Below, piece after piece: positions 53,304 to 62,308 of a stretch of 64,000 bases of DNA (its first letter is position 1; the number at the start of each line of letters is the position of its first letter). Origin of the DNA: JAPPLB01 sp965218555 (lineage in GTDB: Bacteria > Acidobacteriota > Terriglobia > Bryobacterales > UBA6623); the NCBI GenBank assembly GCA_965218555.1, contig OZ244625.1, forward strand, positions 4,092,001-4,156,000, in the 5' to 3' direction. Below the pieces are notes generated by a model. The model was not told the origin of the DNA. It did not search any database and worked only from the letters and a program-made list of their open reading frames with translations. The position numbers and the translations under genes are program-made.

Positions 53304-53342
53304 CCTGCTTCTCTCACCAAGTAGTGAGAAAGGCAGTCTGAT
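53301..53342. repeat. Tip-to-tip miniature of the dispersed TIR element
   Basis: TGACCTGCTTCTCTCACCAA is followed at once by GTAGTGAGAAAGGCAGTC, the two element tips with the ~140-base interior missing. The sequence folds into a long hairpin between the convergent AGCS and TRAP genes and provides the AGCS stop codon. It could act as a bidirectional terminator, although no U-tract is present. Confidence 0.7.
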
Positions 53343-53354
53343 GAAGGGCCGAGC

Positions 53355-55169
53355 CTACACTCCGGCGAATCTTACCAGCCACAACGTGAGAGAGGGTACA
53401 TACGTGATGAGAAGCACCGCGACCAGCAAGATCGCCGCATAGGGCAGGGTCGATCGGTAGATGCTCGTAAGCGGCTGATTGAAGCGATAGGACGACAAGA
53501 AGAGGTTCTCGCCCATCGGCGGCATCAGATACCCCAACTCCATGTTCGCCAGAAAAATGATCCCCAGGTGGACCGGATCGATCCCGTAGGCCGCGGCCAT
53601 CGGCGTGATCAGCGGCACGATCACCAGAATCGCCGAATAGATATCCATCAGCGCTCCGACTACGATCAGGAAGACGTTCAACGCCAGAAGGAACAGGATT
53701 TTCGAGCCGATGTGCGTCTGCACCCATTCCAACGCTTGCGACGGAACCTCGGCGATCACGAGATAGTTGGTAAATCCCAGCGCCACACCGAGGATGATCA
53801 TGAAGCCGCCGACCAGCGTGGCGCTCTCCACGAAGACCCGCGGCAAGTCGCCGAAAACGCGCAGGTCCTTGAAGATGAAGCATTCCACGACGAAGGCGTA
53901 CAGCACCGTGATCGCCGCCGCCTCGACGAGCGTGGCGTAGCCGCCAAAGATCCCGCTGAGCACCACGATCGGCAGCAGGATTTCCCACTTCGCCTCCCAC
54001 AGCGCTGACAGCGCCACGCGGAAATGGAAAGGCTTCTGCTCAGCTCCCGACGACCATCCGCGATAAGCCGCCCAACTCGCCACCGCAAGCACCAACACAA
54101 AACCCGGCAGCAGCCCGCCGACAAAGAGCCTCTCGATGGGCTGCTCGGCATAGAAGGCGTACAGAATCACCGGCAGGCTGGGCGGAAAAAGCAGCCCGAT
54201 CGACCCCGACACCGTCACCAGCCCGACGGAAGTACGTTCCGGGTACTGCGCTTTCACCATCATGGGCAGCAAGAGCCCGCCCATCGACAAGATCGTGATG
54301 CCCGACGCGCCCGTCAGCGGCGTAAAGAATGCGAGAACGACGGTAACCACAATCGCCAGTCCACCGGGCAGCCAACCTACCCAAGACTCGAACAGGCGCA
54401 TCAACCGCTTGCCGGAGCCCCCCTCGGCAAGGATGTAGCCTCCCAGCGTGAACAACGGGATCGCAGGCAGCATCGGCGACGTGCTCAGCCGATAGGTCTC
54501 GCCGGGTACCGCGGAGATGGGTGTGCCCTCTTCCCAAAACAGCAGCGCCGCTGCGCCCCCGAGCGCACAGTAGATCGGCAGGCCCAACGCCGTGCCCACA
54601 ATGATGACAACGCTTGCCGGCAGCACGAGGCCGGCCTCGAACGGGTTCTCGATCACGCCGAATGCAAGCGGAAGCAGCAGACCCAGGGCAATCAAGAGGC
54701 GGCCTCTGATCGTCGGGGCCCCGTGGAAGATCAGCCTCCCCGCAATCGCCGCGAATCCCAGCGGCATGATGCATTCGGCCACCCATACCGGTATTCCCCA
54801 CGCCACCAGGCCGCCGAACTCGTAGTCAACGCTTACCAGGTCCGTGCTGGCCCAGATCAAAGAGCCGGTGATCCCGACGGCCAGGGTTGACGAAAAGATT
54901 TGAACACGGCTGCGCCAGCTCTCCGGAAGAAACGTCGCCGTTGACAGCGCGAGCAACCGGTCGGACCGAGCCGCCAGAGCGGCGCCCAGGAATGTAATCC
55001 AGAGGGTGAGGTGTTGGATGACAGGGAACGAGCCGGGAATCCCACCGCCCAGCCACTTCCGAGCCGCGATCTCCATCAGCGGCAGCGCCGACATCAGCGC
55101 AAGCACCGCGATCGAAAACACGTTTTCGATGCGTATGGCCAGACCGCTCGGTTCGGACGATTCAGACAT
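53355..55169 (-). CDS. TRAP transporter permease, fused small and large subunits (DctQM)
   Basis: The 604-residue protein combines a four-helix DctQ part (residues ~1-170; LPLMEIAARKWLGG) with a twelve-helix DctM part from ~180 on. The latter has FTLGGYILAEGGSGKRLMRL, ASGITILSMGGLLLPMM, SIGLLFPPSLPVILYAFYAE and MELGYLMPPMGENLF. TRAP systems import organic acids or sialic acid with Na+, using a periplasmic binding protein. The binding protein and TatT genes lie directly upstream on the same strand. Confidence 0.93.
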   Translation of the reverse strand: MSESSEPSGLAIRIENVFSIAVLALMSALPLMEIAARKWLGGGIPGSFPVIQHLTLWITFLGAALAARSDRLLALSTATFLPESWRSRVQIFSSTLAVGITGSLIWASTDLVSVDYEFGGLVAWGIPVWVAECIMPLGFAAIAGRLIFHGAPTIRGRLLIALGLLLPLAFGVIENPFEAGLVLPASVVIIVGTALGLPIYCALGGAAALLFWEEGTPISAVPGETYRLSTSPMLPAIPLFTLGGYILAEGGSGKRLMRLFESWVGWLPGGLAIVVTVVLAFFTPLTGASGITILSMGGLLLPMMVKAQYPERTSVGLVTVSGSIGLLFPPSLPVILYAFYAEQPIERLFVGGLLPGFVLVLAVASWAAYRGWSSGAEQKPFHFRVALSALWEAKWEILLPIVVLSGIFGGYATLVEAAAITVLYAFVVECFIFKDLRVFGDLPRVFVESATLVGGFMIILGVALGFTNYLVIAEVPSQALEWVQTHIGSKILFLLALNVFLIVVGALMDIYSAILVIVPLITPMAAAYGIDPVHLGIIFLANMELGYLMPPMGENLFLSSYRFNQPLTSIYRSTLPYAAILLVAVLLITYVPSLTLWLVRFAGV

Positions 55170-55217
55170 CAGGCGTCAGCGGCCGGTGTGATCCGAACCG
55201 TCTTTGTTTTTTGTCGG

Positions 55218-56237
55218 CTATGAGGAATTGCCGGCGCGGTAGGCATCTCGGATGCGCTTGACCTCGTCGAAGAGATCTTCGGGCACCATCGTACCTCGTA
55301 AAGTGGGATAGGCATCTTCGGCCTGCTGCCGCCAGTTCGCCAGCGTCGCCGCATCGGGTTCGATAACGTTGAGACCGCGCTGCTTCATCTGCTCAATGGC
55401 GTCCCGGCCCAGGGAGCGAATCTCGTCTCGCATTTGGTCCCCCGCCTTGCGCGCGGCTGTGAGCATTTGCGGACGAATGTCCGCGGGAATCCGTTGCCAC
55501 GCCCGGTCGCTGATGATCGTCGCGCCCACAAGCGGAGCCCACCGCATGTCGATCATGTTGTTCACGGCTTCAAAGGACCGCTCCAGCATCGCGAACAGCG
55601 GCGGCGCCTGAAAAGCCTCGATCAGCCCGGTCTGCAGGGAGGTCAGAACGTCCGTAACGGGCAAGGGAACCACATAGAACCCTAACTGCTTATAGAGCTT
55701 CTCCGTATTGGGGTCGCCGGTCGAAATCCAGAGTTTGAGCTTGCGGATGTCATCCAATGTCTTCGCGGGCGTCTTCGTGAAGAAGTGCACCCAGCCGATG
55801 TCCGTCCAGTTGAGAATGCGGAAGCCCTTGCTCTCGATGCGTTTCTCGATGAGCGGTGTCACCTTTTCCCGGATGTGATCGAACTCTTCGTAGGACTCGA
55901 CCATCATCGGGATGTTCAGGCAGTTGACGCCTGACTCGATCCGCGACAAGCCGAGGCCCGATATGCCGATCGCGTCCATACCCCGGCGCTGGAGCTTGCG
56001 GACCAGCTCGGTATCGTCGCCGGCGACCCCGCCGGCGTAGATATTCATCCTGACGGCGCCATTGGAGATGCGCGCCCAATCCTGCTTCATCTGGTTGAGG
56101 GCGTCATGCCAACTCGATCCTTTCGGCGCGCCTGTACCGAGCTTGATGAGTACGCTCTGTCCGAACAGTGGCGAGAGTGCGCCGGCTGTGAAATAGAGCG
56201 GCAGTTGGACGAGAGATCGGCGCGTTAGGTGGGCCAT
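55218..56237 (-). CDS. dctP: TRAP transporter substrate-binding protein DctP
   Basis: A 339-residue periplasmic protein starting MAHLTRRSLVQLPLYFTAGA, a Tat-like signal. DctP-family features are KLGTGAPKGSSWHDALNQM, AGGVAGDDTELVRKLQRRGM, the LKLWISTGDPNTEKLYKQLG hinge region containing the Arg/Lys-less variant of the carboxylate-binding site, and DVLTSLQTGLIEAFQAPPLF. The usual ligand-binding Arg before the hinge motif is not obvious, so the ligand may not be a simple carboxylate. Its ATG overlaps the TatT stop (ATGA). Confidence 0.9.
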   Translation of the reverse strand: MAHLTRRSLVQLPLYFTAGALSPLFGQSVLIKLGTGAPKGSSWHDALNQMKQDWARISNGAVRMNIYAGGVAGDDTELVRKLQRRGMDAIGISGLGLSRIESGVNCLNIPMMVESYEEFDHIREKVTPLIEKRIESKGFRILNWTDIGWVHFFTKTPAKTLDDIRKLKLWISTGDPNTEKLYKQLGFYVVPLPVTDVLTSLQTGLIEAFQAPPLFAMLERSFEAVNNMIDMRWAPLVGATIISDRAWQRIPADIRPQMLTAARKAGDQMRDEIRSLGRDAIEQMKQRGLNVIEPDAATLANWRQQAEDAYPTLRGTMVPEDLFDEVKRIRDAYRAGNSS

Positions 56238-57196
56238 CAGGGGCTGTCTACGGAGGTGTCGGTGGAGCCTTCTTCTTCAAAGAATAGCTCATCGGTCTGA
56301 GAGAGCAGCCGCCGCGCTTGCCGCTGTGCGAGTAAATTCACGAGGCGGTATTCCACGTTCTCGTCCGGGTCGATTGCCAGCGCCTTGTTGAGGAGCGCCG
56401 TAAACTCCGAGCGCTTCTGATGCGGAATCGACACGGCCCTCGCGAGCGCAACGTAGAGCCCGCCCCGCCGGCCTTCGGACAGCGCGAGCGCCCGCTCGAA
56501 GTGCTTACGGACGGCCGCTTCATCGGGTGTTCCCGGCTTGGCGGCGGCCAACGTGACCTGGAACTCATGGAGAGAGCCTTTGTCCCATGCCTCATCCAGT
56601 TCGAGCGCCCGTTCAAGCATCGCCTCGACCTCGGGGATACGCGCCAGCATCGCGGCATCGTTCTTGGCCACCGAAATCGCTGATCCGAGCGCCGCCGCGG
56701 TCCAGTAGAGAAAGGGCAAGTCCTGTTGCTTCTTCTTGCGGTTGTGGATCACGCTGACCGTGGTCGCCGGGTCCGCTGTGAGCCGTGCCCCCAGTCCCGG
56801 ATAGGAAGTCTCCATTCCCCGCAAGCCATAGCCGAGAGCCCGCATGTAGAGCTTGCGGGCGCGCATCCGCATCTCGCGGGCTTTCCCGATGTCCTCGTCC
56901 GCCGCGATCTGCGCCGGGTAGTCCACGTAGGCGTAGGAATACAGCACGAACCCGCGCGCCGCCGTCAGCAGCAACCCGCGATGGCTGGGTGACTCTTGCA
57001 GCAGGCTCTCAACCAGCTTCAGGCCGAACGGCAAGGCTTCGCCGACGAACTCGAGATCCTCGTCCGTCTCGTAAACCGAGTTGCCTTCCGCGAGCGCATC
57101 GCCCACGGTGTTGATCGCATACTTCTTGATCGAACAACCGGCCAACAGCAGCGTCAACGTCAGGGGCGCGGCGATGCGTAGAGAGGGGAGGTGCAC
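56237..57196 (-). CDS. TRAP-associated TatT-type TPR lipoprotein
   Basis: Starting at a GTG, the ~319-residue product has a lipoprotein signal (LTLTLLLAGC) followed by an all-helical TPR-like domain (LFVGEALPFGLKLVE-type helices: EDLEFVGEALPFGLKLVESL, ARKLYMRALGYGLRGME, HFERALALSEGRRGGLYVAL). This matches the TatT component first described for TRAP systems of Treponema, a trimer thought to hand hydrophobic ligands to DctP. Longer upstream extensions of the frame lack sense. The three genes tatT-dctP-dctQM overlap or nearly touch and form one operon. Confidence 0.8.
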   Translation of the reverse strand: MHLPSLRIAAPLTLTLLLAGCSIKKYAINTVGDALAEGNSVYETDEDLEFVGEALPFGLKLVESLLQESPSHRGLLLTAARGFVLYSYAYVDYPAQIAADEDIGKAREMRMRARKLYMRALGYGLRGMETSYPGLGARLTADPATTVSVIHNRKKKQQDLPFLYWTAAALGSAISVAKNDAAMLARIPEVEAMLERALELDEAWDKGSLHEFQVTLAAAKPGTPDEAAVRKHFERALALSEGRRGGLYVALARAVSIPHQKRSEFTALLNKALAIDPDENVEYRLVNLLAQRQARRLLSQTDELFFEEEGSTDTSVDSP

Positions 57197-57425
57197 AACA
57201 AACCTACGATACCGCACCCGCTTCCACAACCTTGCAAGTGTAGTGAACGGTATGACGAATCTCCGCCTCGCCTCCCGGCTCGATGGTCGGTATGCACTCA
57301 GTGGTCCATGTATTCTCCATCTGCACCACTGAGACCAAGTCGAGTAAAACCGGGATTTCAGAGTTGTTGCCGGCCCAGGGCGTGAACGCCTCCGGCTTGG
57401 CGGAATCGGGGCGACTGCCGGCGTT
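57197..57425. other. Intergenic stretch between dapF-like and TRAP operon
   Basis: No gene is seen. The promoter of the TRAP operon should lie here. Confidence 0.3.
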
Positions 57426-58277
57426 TTACGGGCTGACCGCCGGATATCCGTAGTAGTCGCCCTCGGCCACGATCTCGGCGGGTCCACGGATCGTTACGTC
57501 TCCGCCGTCCCAGGTGACGTTCAGGTCGCCCGCCGGCGTGACGACGCGCACCGGACTCAATGCCTTCCCGGCGAGAATCGTCGCGACCGCCGCGCCCGTA
57601 GACCCGGTTCCGGAACTGAGAGTTCCCCCCGCGCCGCGTTCCCAGAACTTCACATCGATCTTGTGAGTGTTGATGAGCCGGACGAACGAGACGTTCGTCC
57701 GAGCCGGAAAACGAGGGTGAGCCTCGATCATCCTTCCCAGAGACCGCCAGTCAAAATCGAAGTCCTCGACAAACAACACACATTGCGGATTACCCACATC
57801 CAACACCGTTATGGTGCGGGCGCCGAGATTCGTATCGAGCCTGCACCCCACGTCCCGCGGGTCGTAAGACGGCTTGCCCATCGTCATATCGAAGACGAAC
57901 TTGCGCCCGCGCCGCTCGACGAGCCGCAAAACCTTCAAGCCGGCTCGGGTCGTGATACGCAACGATTCACCGGATGAAACTGCGTACTGCAGCGTGGCGG
58001 CCACGCAGCGCGTACCGTTCCCCGAAATCTCTGCTTCGCTGCCGTCGGAGTTAAAGATGCGCAGCGACGCGTCGGCATCACCGCGGTCGATGCCCGGCGC
58101 ATCGAGCACCTCGAGACCGTCCGCGCCCACCCCTTGGCGGCGGTCGCACATCGACCGCGCCAGTTCAGGCAGATCGCTTTCGGTAAGTCCAGGAGCCTGC
58201 GCATCGCTCCAACGGACAACGAGAAAGTCGTTCCCGGCAGCTTGGCATTTGGTGAATGCTATCTCCTTGGCGGCCAT
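57426..58277 (-). CDS. dapF: Diaminopimelate-epimerase-like protein with both catalytic Cys replaced by Ser
   Basis: A 283-residue protein co-linear with DapF, which converts LL- to meso-diaminopimelate for lysine and peptidoglycan. AAGNDFLVV, RQGVGADGLEVL, FNSDGSEAEISGNGTRCVAA and FWERGAGGTLSSGTGSTGAA are clear equivalents of the family motifs. The acid/base cysteines normally in CGNG and in the ACGTG segment are both Ser here. The Glu of ERGxGET is Gly, and the His in GNPH is Gln. Either the protein uses another chemistry or it is not an epimerase. No lysine gene is adjacent. Confidence 0.8.
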   Translation of the reverse strand: MAAKEIAFTKCQAAGNDFLVVRWSDAQAPGLTESDLPELARSMCDRRQGVGADGLEVLDAPGIDRGDADASLRIFNSDGSEAEISGNGTRCVAATLQYAVSSGESLRITTRAGLKVLRLVERRGRKFVFDMTMGKPSYDPRDVGCRLDTNLGARTITVLDVGNPQCVLFVEDFDFDWRSLGRMIEAHPRFPARTNVSFVRLINTHKIDVKFWERGAGGTLSSGTGSTGAAVATILAGKALSPVRVVTPAGDLNVTWDGGDVTIRGPAEIVAEGDYYGYPAVSP

Positions 58278-58598
58278 TGGTTAAAAAGCCCCGATTGTAT
58301 CGAGCGACACCGGCCAAAGAAGAGCGCGGTGCACGAACCGTAAAACTCACACAAGCCTGGCTCTCGGCAGCCGCCCCTCCGAAACCTGTAGAAGCGGATT
58401 CCACAAGCCGATCATTGGAGCCGCAAACATGCATGGCGACCTTGCTGTGCGACGGCGACGAGAGCATTGCCCACTAAACTCGCGATCTGCTGCTGAACCC
58501 ACAGAAGCGAGAGAACAACGAACAGCAGGATCACTTAAGTGCCGATCATATTTTGCGCGGAGGCAAAAAGCGTCCCTTCATGCCGCCGAGTCGCCTGT
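58278..58598. other. Gene-free stretch
   Basis: Nothing recognisable is seen in about 320 bases. Confidence 0.4.
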
Positions 58599-59048
58599 CT
58601 ATTCCGAGCTTCCCGGCTTCACCACCGGATAGCCTGCCTCTTTCCATTCGGTGATGCCGCCGAATTCGACGCCGCTATGACCGTTTTTTGTCAGCAACTC
58701 GGCGCCGCGCCCGGCGCGCCCGCCGCGCATGCAGTAGATGACCACTTTGCGGTCCTTGGGAATCTCGGAAATGCGGCCTTCCAACTCGTCGATCGTGATG
58801 TTGACATAGCCTTCGATCGCGCCGTGCTCGACGAGTTCGTCGGGGCGGCGGACGTCGAGGAGATAGACGTTCTCTCCTCCATCGAGGCGGCTCTTGAGAT
58901 CGGCGGGATCGAAACGCTTCGCTTCCGCGACTTTGACGGGCTCTTGGCTTCCGCCCGTCTCGTCGGGCACCCCGTCCGCTTCGCTGGAGCAGCCCGGCAA
59001 AACCAGCATCAAGGCGAACAACAAAGCTACTGGGAATCGGTAGGTCAT
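58599..59048 (-). CDS. Rhodanese-domain lipoprotein
   Basis: A 149-residue protein with a lipoprotein signal (ALLFALMLVLPGC) and one rhodanese-like domain. NVYLLDVRRPDELVEHGAIE is the CH2A region and VVIYCMRGGRAGRGAELL the active-site loop with its catalytic Cys. It should be anchored to the periplasmic membrane face and move sulfane sulfur or bind anions. The loop CMRGGR fits active single-domain rhodaneses. Confidence 0.9.
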   Translation of the reverse strand: MTYRFPVALLFALMLVLPGCSSEADGVPDETGGSQEPVKVAEAKRFDPADLKSRLDGGENVYLLDVRRPDELVEHGAIEGYVNITIDELEGRISEIPKDRKVVIYCMRGGRAGRGAELLTKNGHSGVEFGGITEWKEAGYPVVKPGSSE

Positions 59049-59464
59049 AGGGGATCTCCTGGAGAACTAGTATAGCGAGCCCTTGTGCGGGTAGCTGCCG
59101 GTCTGTCCCTCGGCGACCCGGCTTCTGCTTTTGGGTGCAAATGGAGCGCAGGCCGTCGTGATTCGCGATGCGTGTCTGGCGGCGCGGCTTGCTTTTTGGA
59201 TGCAGTTCGGGTGTGGGTGCGTCCCAAAGGCGATACGGCATCCGAGCGTTGAAGACGCCTGGTTCGTTCGATCACGAGTATTCGGGGGGTTGAGCCGATC
59301 ACAGGAAAAACCCCGCGGACATCAAAATCGAGGTCCTCGCTACAAGCGTGCACGGCTCGCCGTCCCGCAACAAGCCGCCTTAGCCGGTCCTGAGAACATC
59401 GGCCGAGTGCACCGAACCTGCGTGGGGTTGCGCTACAATGCTCCCCGTCGCCCTCGAGCGCTTC
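59049..59464. other. Gene-free stretch upstream of lutABC
   Basis: About 415 bases between divergent genes with no protein-like frame. The lut promoter and any operator should lie here, but I cannot identify a site. Confidence 0.4.
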
Positions 59465-60190
59465 ATGAGCACGCGCGTCTCGCTGTTCGTCACCTGCCTC
59501 GTTGATCAATTCTTTCCACGCATCGGACTCGCTATGGCCGATGTCCTGGAGCGCGTAGGGTACGATTGCGATTTTCGCCGGGATCAGACGTGCTGCGGAC
59601 AACCCGCGTTCAACTCGGGGTTCACGGGCGAGGCCCGCGAAGTCGCGCGATACTTTCTGGAGACATTTGAAGACGCCGAGCACATCATCGTCCCGTCGGG
59701 CTCGTGCAGCTCGATGATCCGCCACCACTTCATTGATCTGTTCCACAAGGACCCCGGTGCGCAAAAGGCGGCGTCCGAGCTCGGCTCACGCGTTTACGAG
59801 TTCACCGAATTCCTGACGTCGGTGGCGCAGGTCGACGACGTCGGCGCACGCTATGAAGAGGTCGTAACTTTTCATGACTCCTGCCACGCCCTGCGGGAGC
59901 TCGGCATCAAGTCCGAACCGCGCCGGCTGCTCGAACACGTCCGGGGTCTCGAACTGCGCGAGATGGAGCGCGTTGAGGAATGCTGCGGATTCGGTGGTAC
60001 TTTCTCGGTGAAGCTGAACGAACTTTCGAGTGACATGCTCGACGGCAAGATCCAATCGATTGTCGCCACCGGGGCGCGCACCGTCATCGGCCTCGACGCC
60101 AGTTGCCTAATGCACATCGAGGGCGGTCTGCGCCGAAGAGGACTCCCCATCCGCACGCTGCACCTCGCCGAAGTGCTTGTCCGCAGGTAG
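59465..60190 (+). CDS. lutA: L-lactate utilisation protein LutA (Fe-S oxidoreductase subunit)
   Basis: A 241-residue protein with the two CCG domains of the family: DQTCCGQPAFNSG (~residue 45) and VEECCGFGGTFSVK (~175), plus SGSCSSMIRHH and FHDSCHALRELG. These cysteine-rich modules bind Fe-S clusters and, by homology to heterodisulfide reductase, pass electrons. With LutB and LutC it oxidises L-lactate to pyruvate at the membrane. I start at MSTRVSLFVTCLVD, which matches the family. Five bases separate it from lutB. Confidence 0.93.
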   Translation: MSTRVSLFVTCLVDQFFPRIGLAMADVLERVGYDCDFRRDQTCCGQPAFNSGFTGEAREVARYFLETFEDAEHIIVPSGSCSSMIRHHFIDLFHKDPGAQKAASELGSRVYEFTEFLTSVAQVDDVGARYEEVVTFHDSCHALRELGIKSEPRRLLEHVRGLELREMERVEECCGFGGTFSVKLNELSSDMLDGKIQSIVATGARTVIGLDASCLMHIEGGLRRRGLPIRTLHLAEVLVRR

Positions 60191-60195
60191 TCCCG

Positions 60196-61659
60196 ATGTC
60201 CACCGCCTTCCAGCAGGAAATCCACGTCGCCCTCGGCGATCTCAAGCTCCAGAAAACCATCACGGCGGCGACCGACCGCTTTTCGGAGAAGCGCCGAGAC
60301 GTCGTCGCGCCCAACGTCCTTCCGGAATACCAGGAGTTGCGTGATCAAGCTCACCGAATCAAGCAGCACACTCTCGACCACCTTGACTACTACCTCGAAA
60401 CCGTCGAAGCACGGGTGCAGTCTCGCGGCGGACACGTCGTCTGGTGCGCTGACGCCGAAGCCGCCGTCAACGCCGTTCTCGCTATCGGCCGCAAGTACGA
60501 CGCCCAGCTCGCCGTCAAATCCAAATCAATGGTCAGTGAGAAAATTCACCTCAACGACACTCTTGAAGAAAACGGCATCGAGCCGGTCGAGACCGACCTC
60601 GGCGAGTACATTCAGCAACTCGCCCGCGAACGGCCCTACCACATCGTCGCACCCGCCTTGCACAAAACGCGCGGCGACGTTGCGGACTTATTTGTCGAGA
60701 AACTCGGCGTCGAGCGCAACGAAGAGCCTGAAGAACTTACACAAATCGCACGCCGCGTACTGCGTCAAAAGTTCCTCAACGCTGACATGGGCATTTCCGG
60801 AGCGAATTTCGTGGTCGCCGAGAGCGGCGCGGTCGTACTTGTCGAAAACGAAGGCAACATCCGCATGACGACCTCGTCGCCGCGCGTGCACGTCGCCGTC
60901 GCCGGAATCGAGAAGCTCATACCCCGAGCCGCTGACTTGGCCGTCTTCCTGAAGTTGCTCGGCCGCAGCGGTTCAGGTCAGCCCATCACCAGCTACACAT
61001 CGTTCCTCTCCGGACCGCGCCGCGACGACGAGATCAACGGCCCCGACGAGTTCTACCTGCTACTCGTCGACAACGGCCGAACGCGAGTCCTCGCCGACAA
61101 AGAAAAGCGACAAACGCTTTACGGCATCCGCTGCGGAGCGTGCTCGAACGTCTGCCCGGTTTATCGCCGCATCGGCGGACACACCTATCCCGGCACCTAC
61201 TCCGGACCGATCGGCGCGATCCTCACGCCGCAGCTCGCGGGGCTCGGCCACGAGCCCGACCTACCCTTTGCGTCGAGCCTTTGCGGCGCATGCGGAGAAG
61301 TCTGCCCCGTCAAGATCGATATCCCCCGGATGTTGCTCGCGCTACGCCGCGACGTCAAGAAAGGCGAAGCCCGCGAGAACCGTTGGCTCCCGGAAAAACT
61401 CGCATTCCGTGGTTGGAGTTGGGTCATGCGCCGGCCTTGGGTTTTTGAACGGGCCGGATTTTTCGGACAGGCTTTCCTGCCCGGTCAGGGCAGTGATTCC
61501 TGGATCCGAACCGGTCCCGCAGTGCTCGCCCCGTGGACCGACACGCGTGACTTCCCACCGCTCGCCCCGCGCAGCTTCCGCGAGCTCTGGCGCGCCCGCC
61601 AGTCCTCGTCAGCACGGCTTCCCGTACACGCCGCCAAGAAGCAGCAAAAAAATGCCTGA
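60196..61659 (+). CDS. lutB: L-lactate utilisation protein LutB (Fe-S protein)
   Basis: A 487-residue protein. The N-terminal ~300 residues form the LUD-type domain (FVVAESGAVVLVENEGNIRM, LPRVHVAVAGIEKLIPRA-like region). Two ferredoxin-type [4Fe-4S] motifs follow: CGACSNVCPVYRRIGG and CGACGEVCPVKIDIP. A C-terminal helical tail ends in a Lys-rich segment. It is the electron-transfer core of the LutABC complex. Its last eight bases overlap lutC. Confidence 0.94.
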   Translation: MSTAFQQEIHVALGDLKLQKTITAATDRFSEKRRDVVAPNVLPEYQELRDQAHRIKQHTLDHLDYYLETVEARVQSRGGHVVWCADAEAAVNAVLAIGRKYDAQLAVKSKSMVSEKIHLNDTLEENGIEPVETDLGEYIQQLARERPYHIVAPALHKTRGDVADLFVEKLGVERNEEPEELTQIARRVLRQKFLNADMGISGANFVVAESGAVVLVENEGNIRMTTSSPRVHVAVAGIEKLIPRAADLAVFLKLLGRSGSGQPITSYTSFLSGPRRDDEINGPDEFYLLLVDNGRTRVLADKEKRQTLYGIRCGACSNVCPVYRRIGGHTYPGTYSGPIGAILTPQLAGLGHEPDLPFASSLCGACGEVCPVKIDIPRMLLALRRDVKKGEARENRWLPEKLAFRGWSWVMRRPWVFERAGFFGQAFLPGQGSDSWIRTGPAVLAPWTDTRDFPPLAPRSFRELWRARQSSSARLPVHAAKKQQKNA

Positions 61660-62278
61660 CCGCGAGCAAATCCTCAGCAACGTCCGATCCGCCTTGGGCC
61701 GCCGCGTCGGACAACCCGTCCCCGATCCGCCGCCGCCCCGCATCGTTGTCCCCGAGTGGGGCCGCGAAGAATGCATTCGCCGGTTCAGCGAAAACTTCCG
61801 CGGCGAGACCTTCATCGCGTCCAATGCGGACGAAGCCAGCAGCTTCGTCGCCGAGAAGATCGACGGTCGCGAAACGATCGCCTCCAAAGACGGATTCCTT
61901 CGCGATCTCGGCCTTGTCAGTCTCCCTGATGTCCGGACCAGCGTAGACGATCCGCACGAGCTTCGCGGCCTCTGCGCCACGGCCGGCGCCGGCCTGACCG
62001 GCACGACCTACGCGATCGCCGATCCGGGCGCGCTCGTCGTCCTGGCCCGAAATGAGGAAGAACGGCTCATCTCGCTCCTGCCGCCGCGCCATATCGCGGT
62101 CATTCCGGCACACCGCATTCTCACAAGCCTCGACGAACTTTTCGCGGTGCTGCCCGACCCCGCCCTCGAAAGCAGCTCGTTGGTCTTCATCGGCGGACCT
62201 AGCCGCACCGGTGACATTGAGATGTCGCTCACACTTGGCGTCCACGGCCCACGTGAAGTTTATGTTGTGATTATTTAA
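61652..62278 (+). CDS. lutC: L-lactate utilisation protein LutC
   Basis: A 208-residue LUD-domain protein starting MPDREQILSNVRSALGRRVG. The domain shows GLTGTTYAIADPGALVVLAR, LLPPRHIAVIPAHRILTSLD and the nucleotide-fold end FIGGPSRTGDIEMSLTLGVHGP, the family's phosphate-loop-like signature. LutC completes the lactate oxidase complex. Its start inside the lutB stop region indicates translational coupling. Confidence 0.93.
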   Translation: MPDREQILSNVRSALGRRVGQPVPDPPPPRIVVPEWGREECIRRFSENFRGETFIASNADEASSFVAEKIDGRETIASKDGFLRDLGLVSLPDVRTSVDDPHELRGLCATAGAGLTGTTYAIADPGALVVLARNEEERLISLLPPRHIAVIPAHRILTSLDELFAVLPDPALESSSLVFIGGPSRTGDIEMSLTLGVHGPREVYVVII

Positions 62279-62308
62279 GGCTCATTACGCCGCCGCACCA
62301 GTCCTCGC

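Noticed and set aside
51983..53341. 452-codon frame overlapping the AGCS gene in another + frame
   Set aside because: The Arg/His-rich translation is a shifted reading of the symporter.
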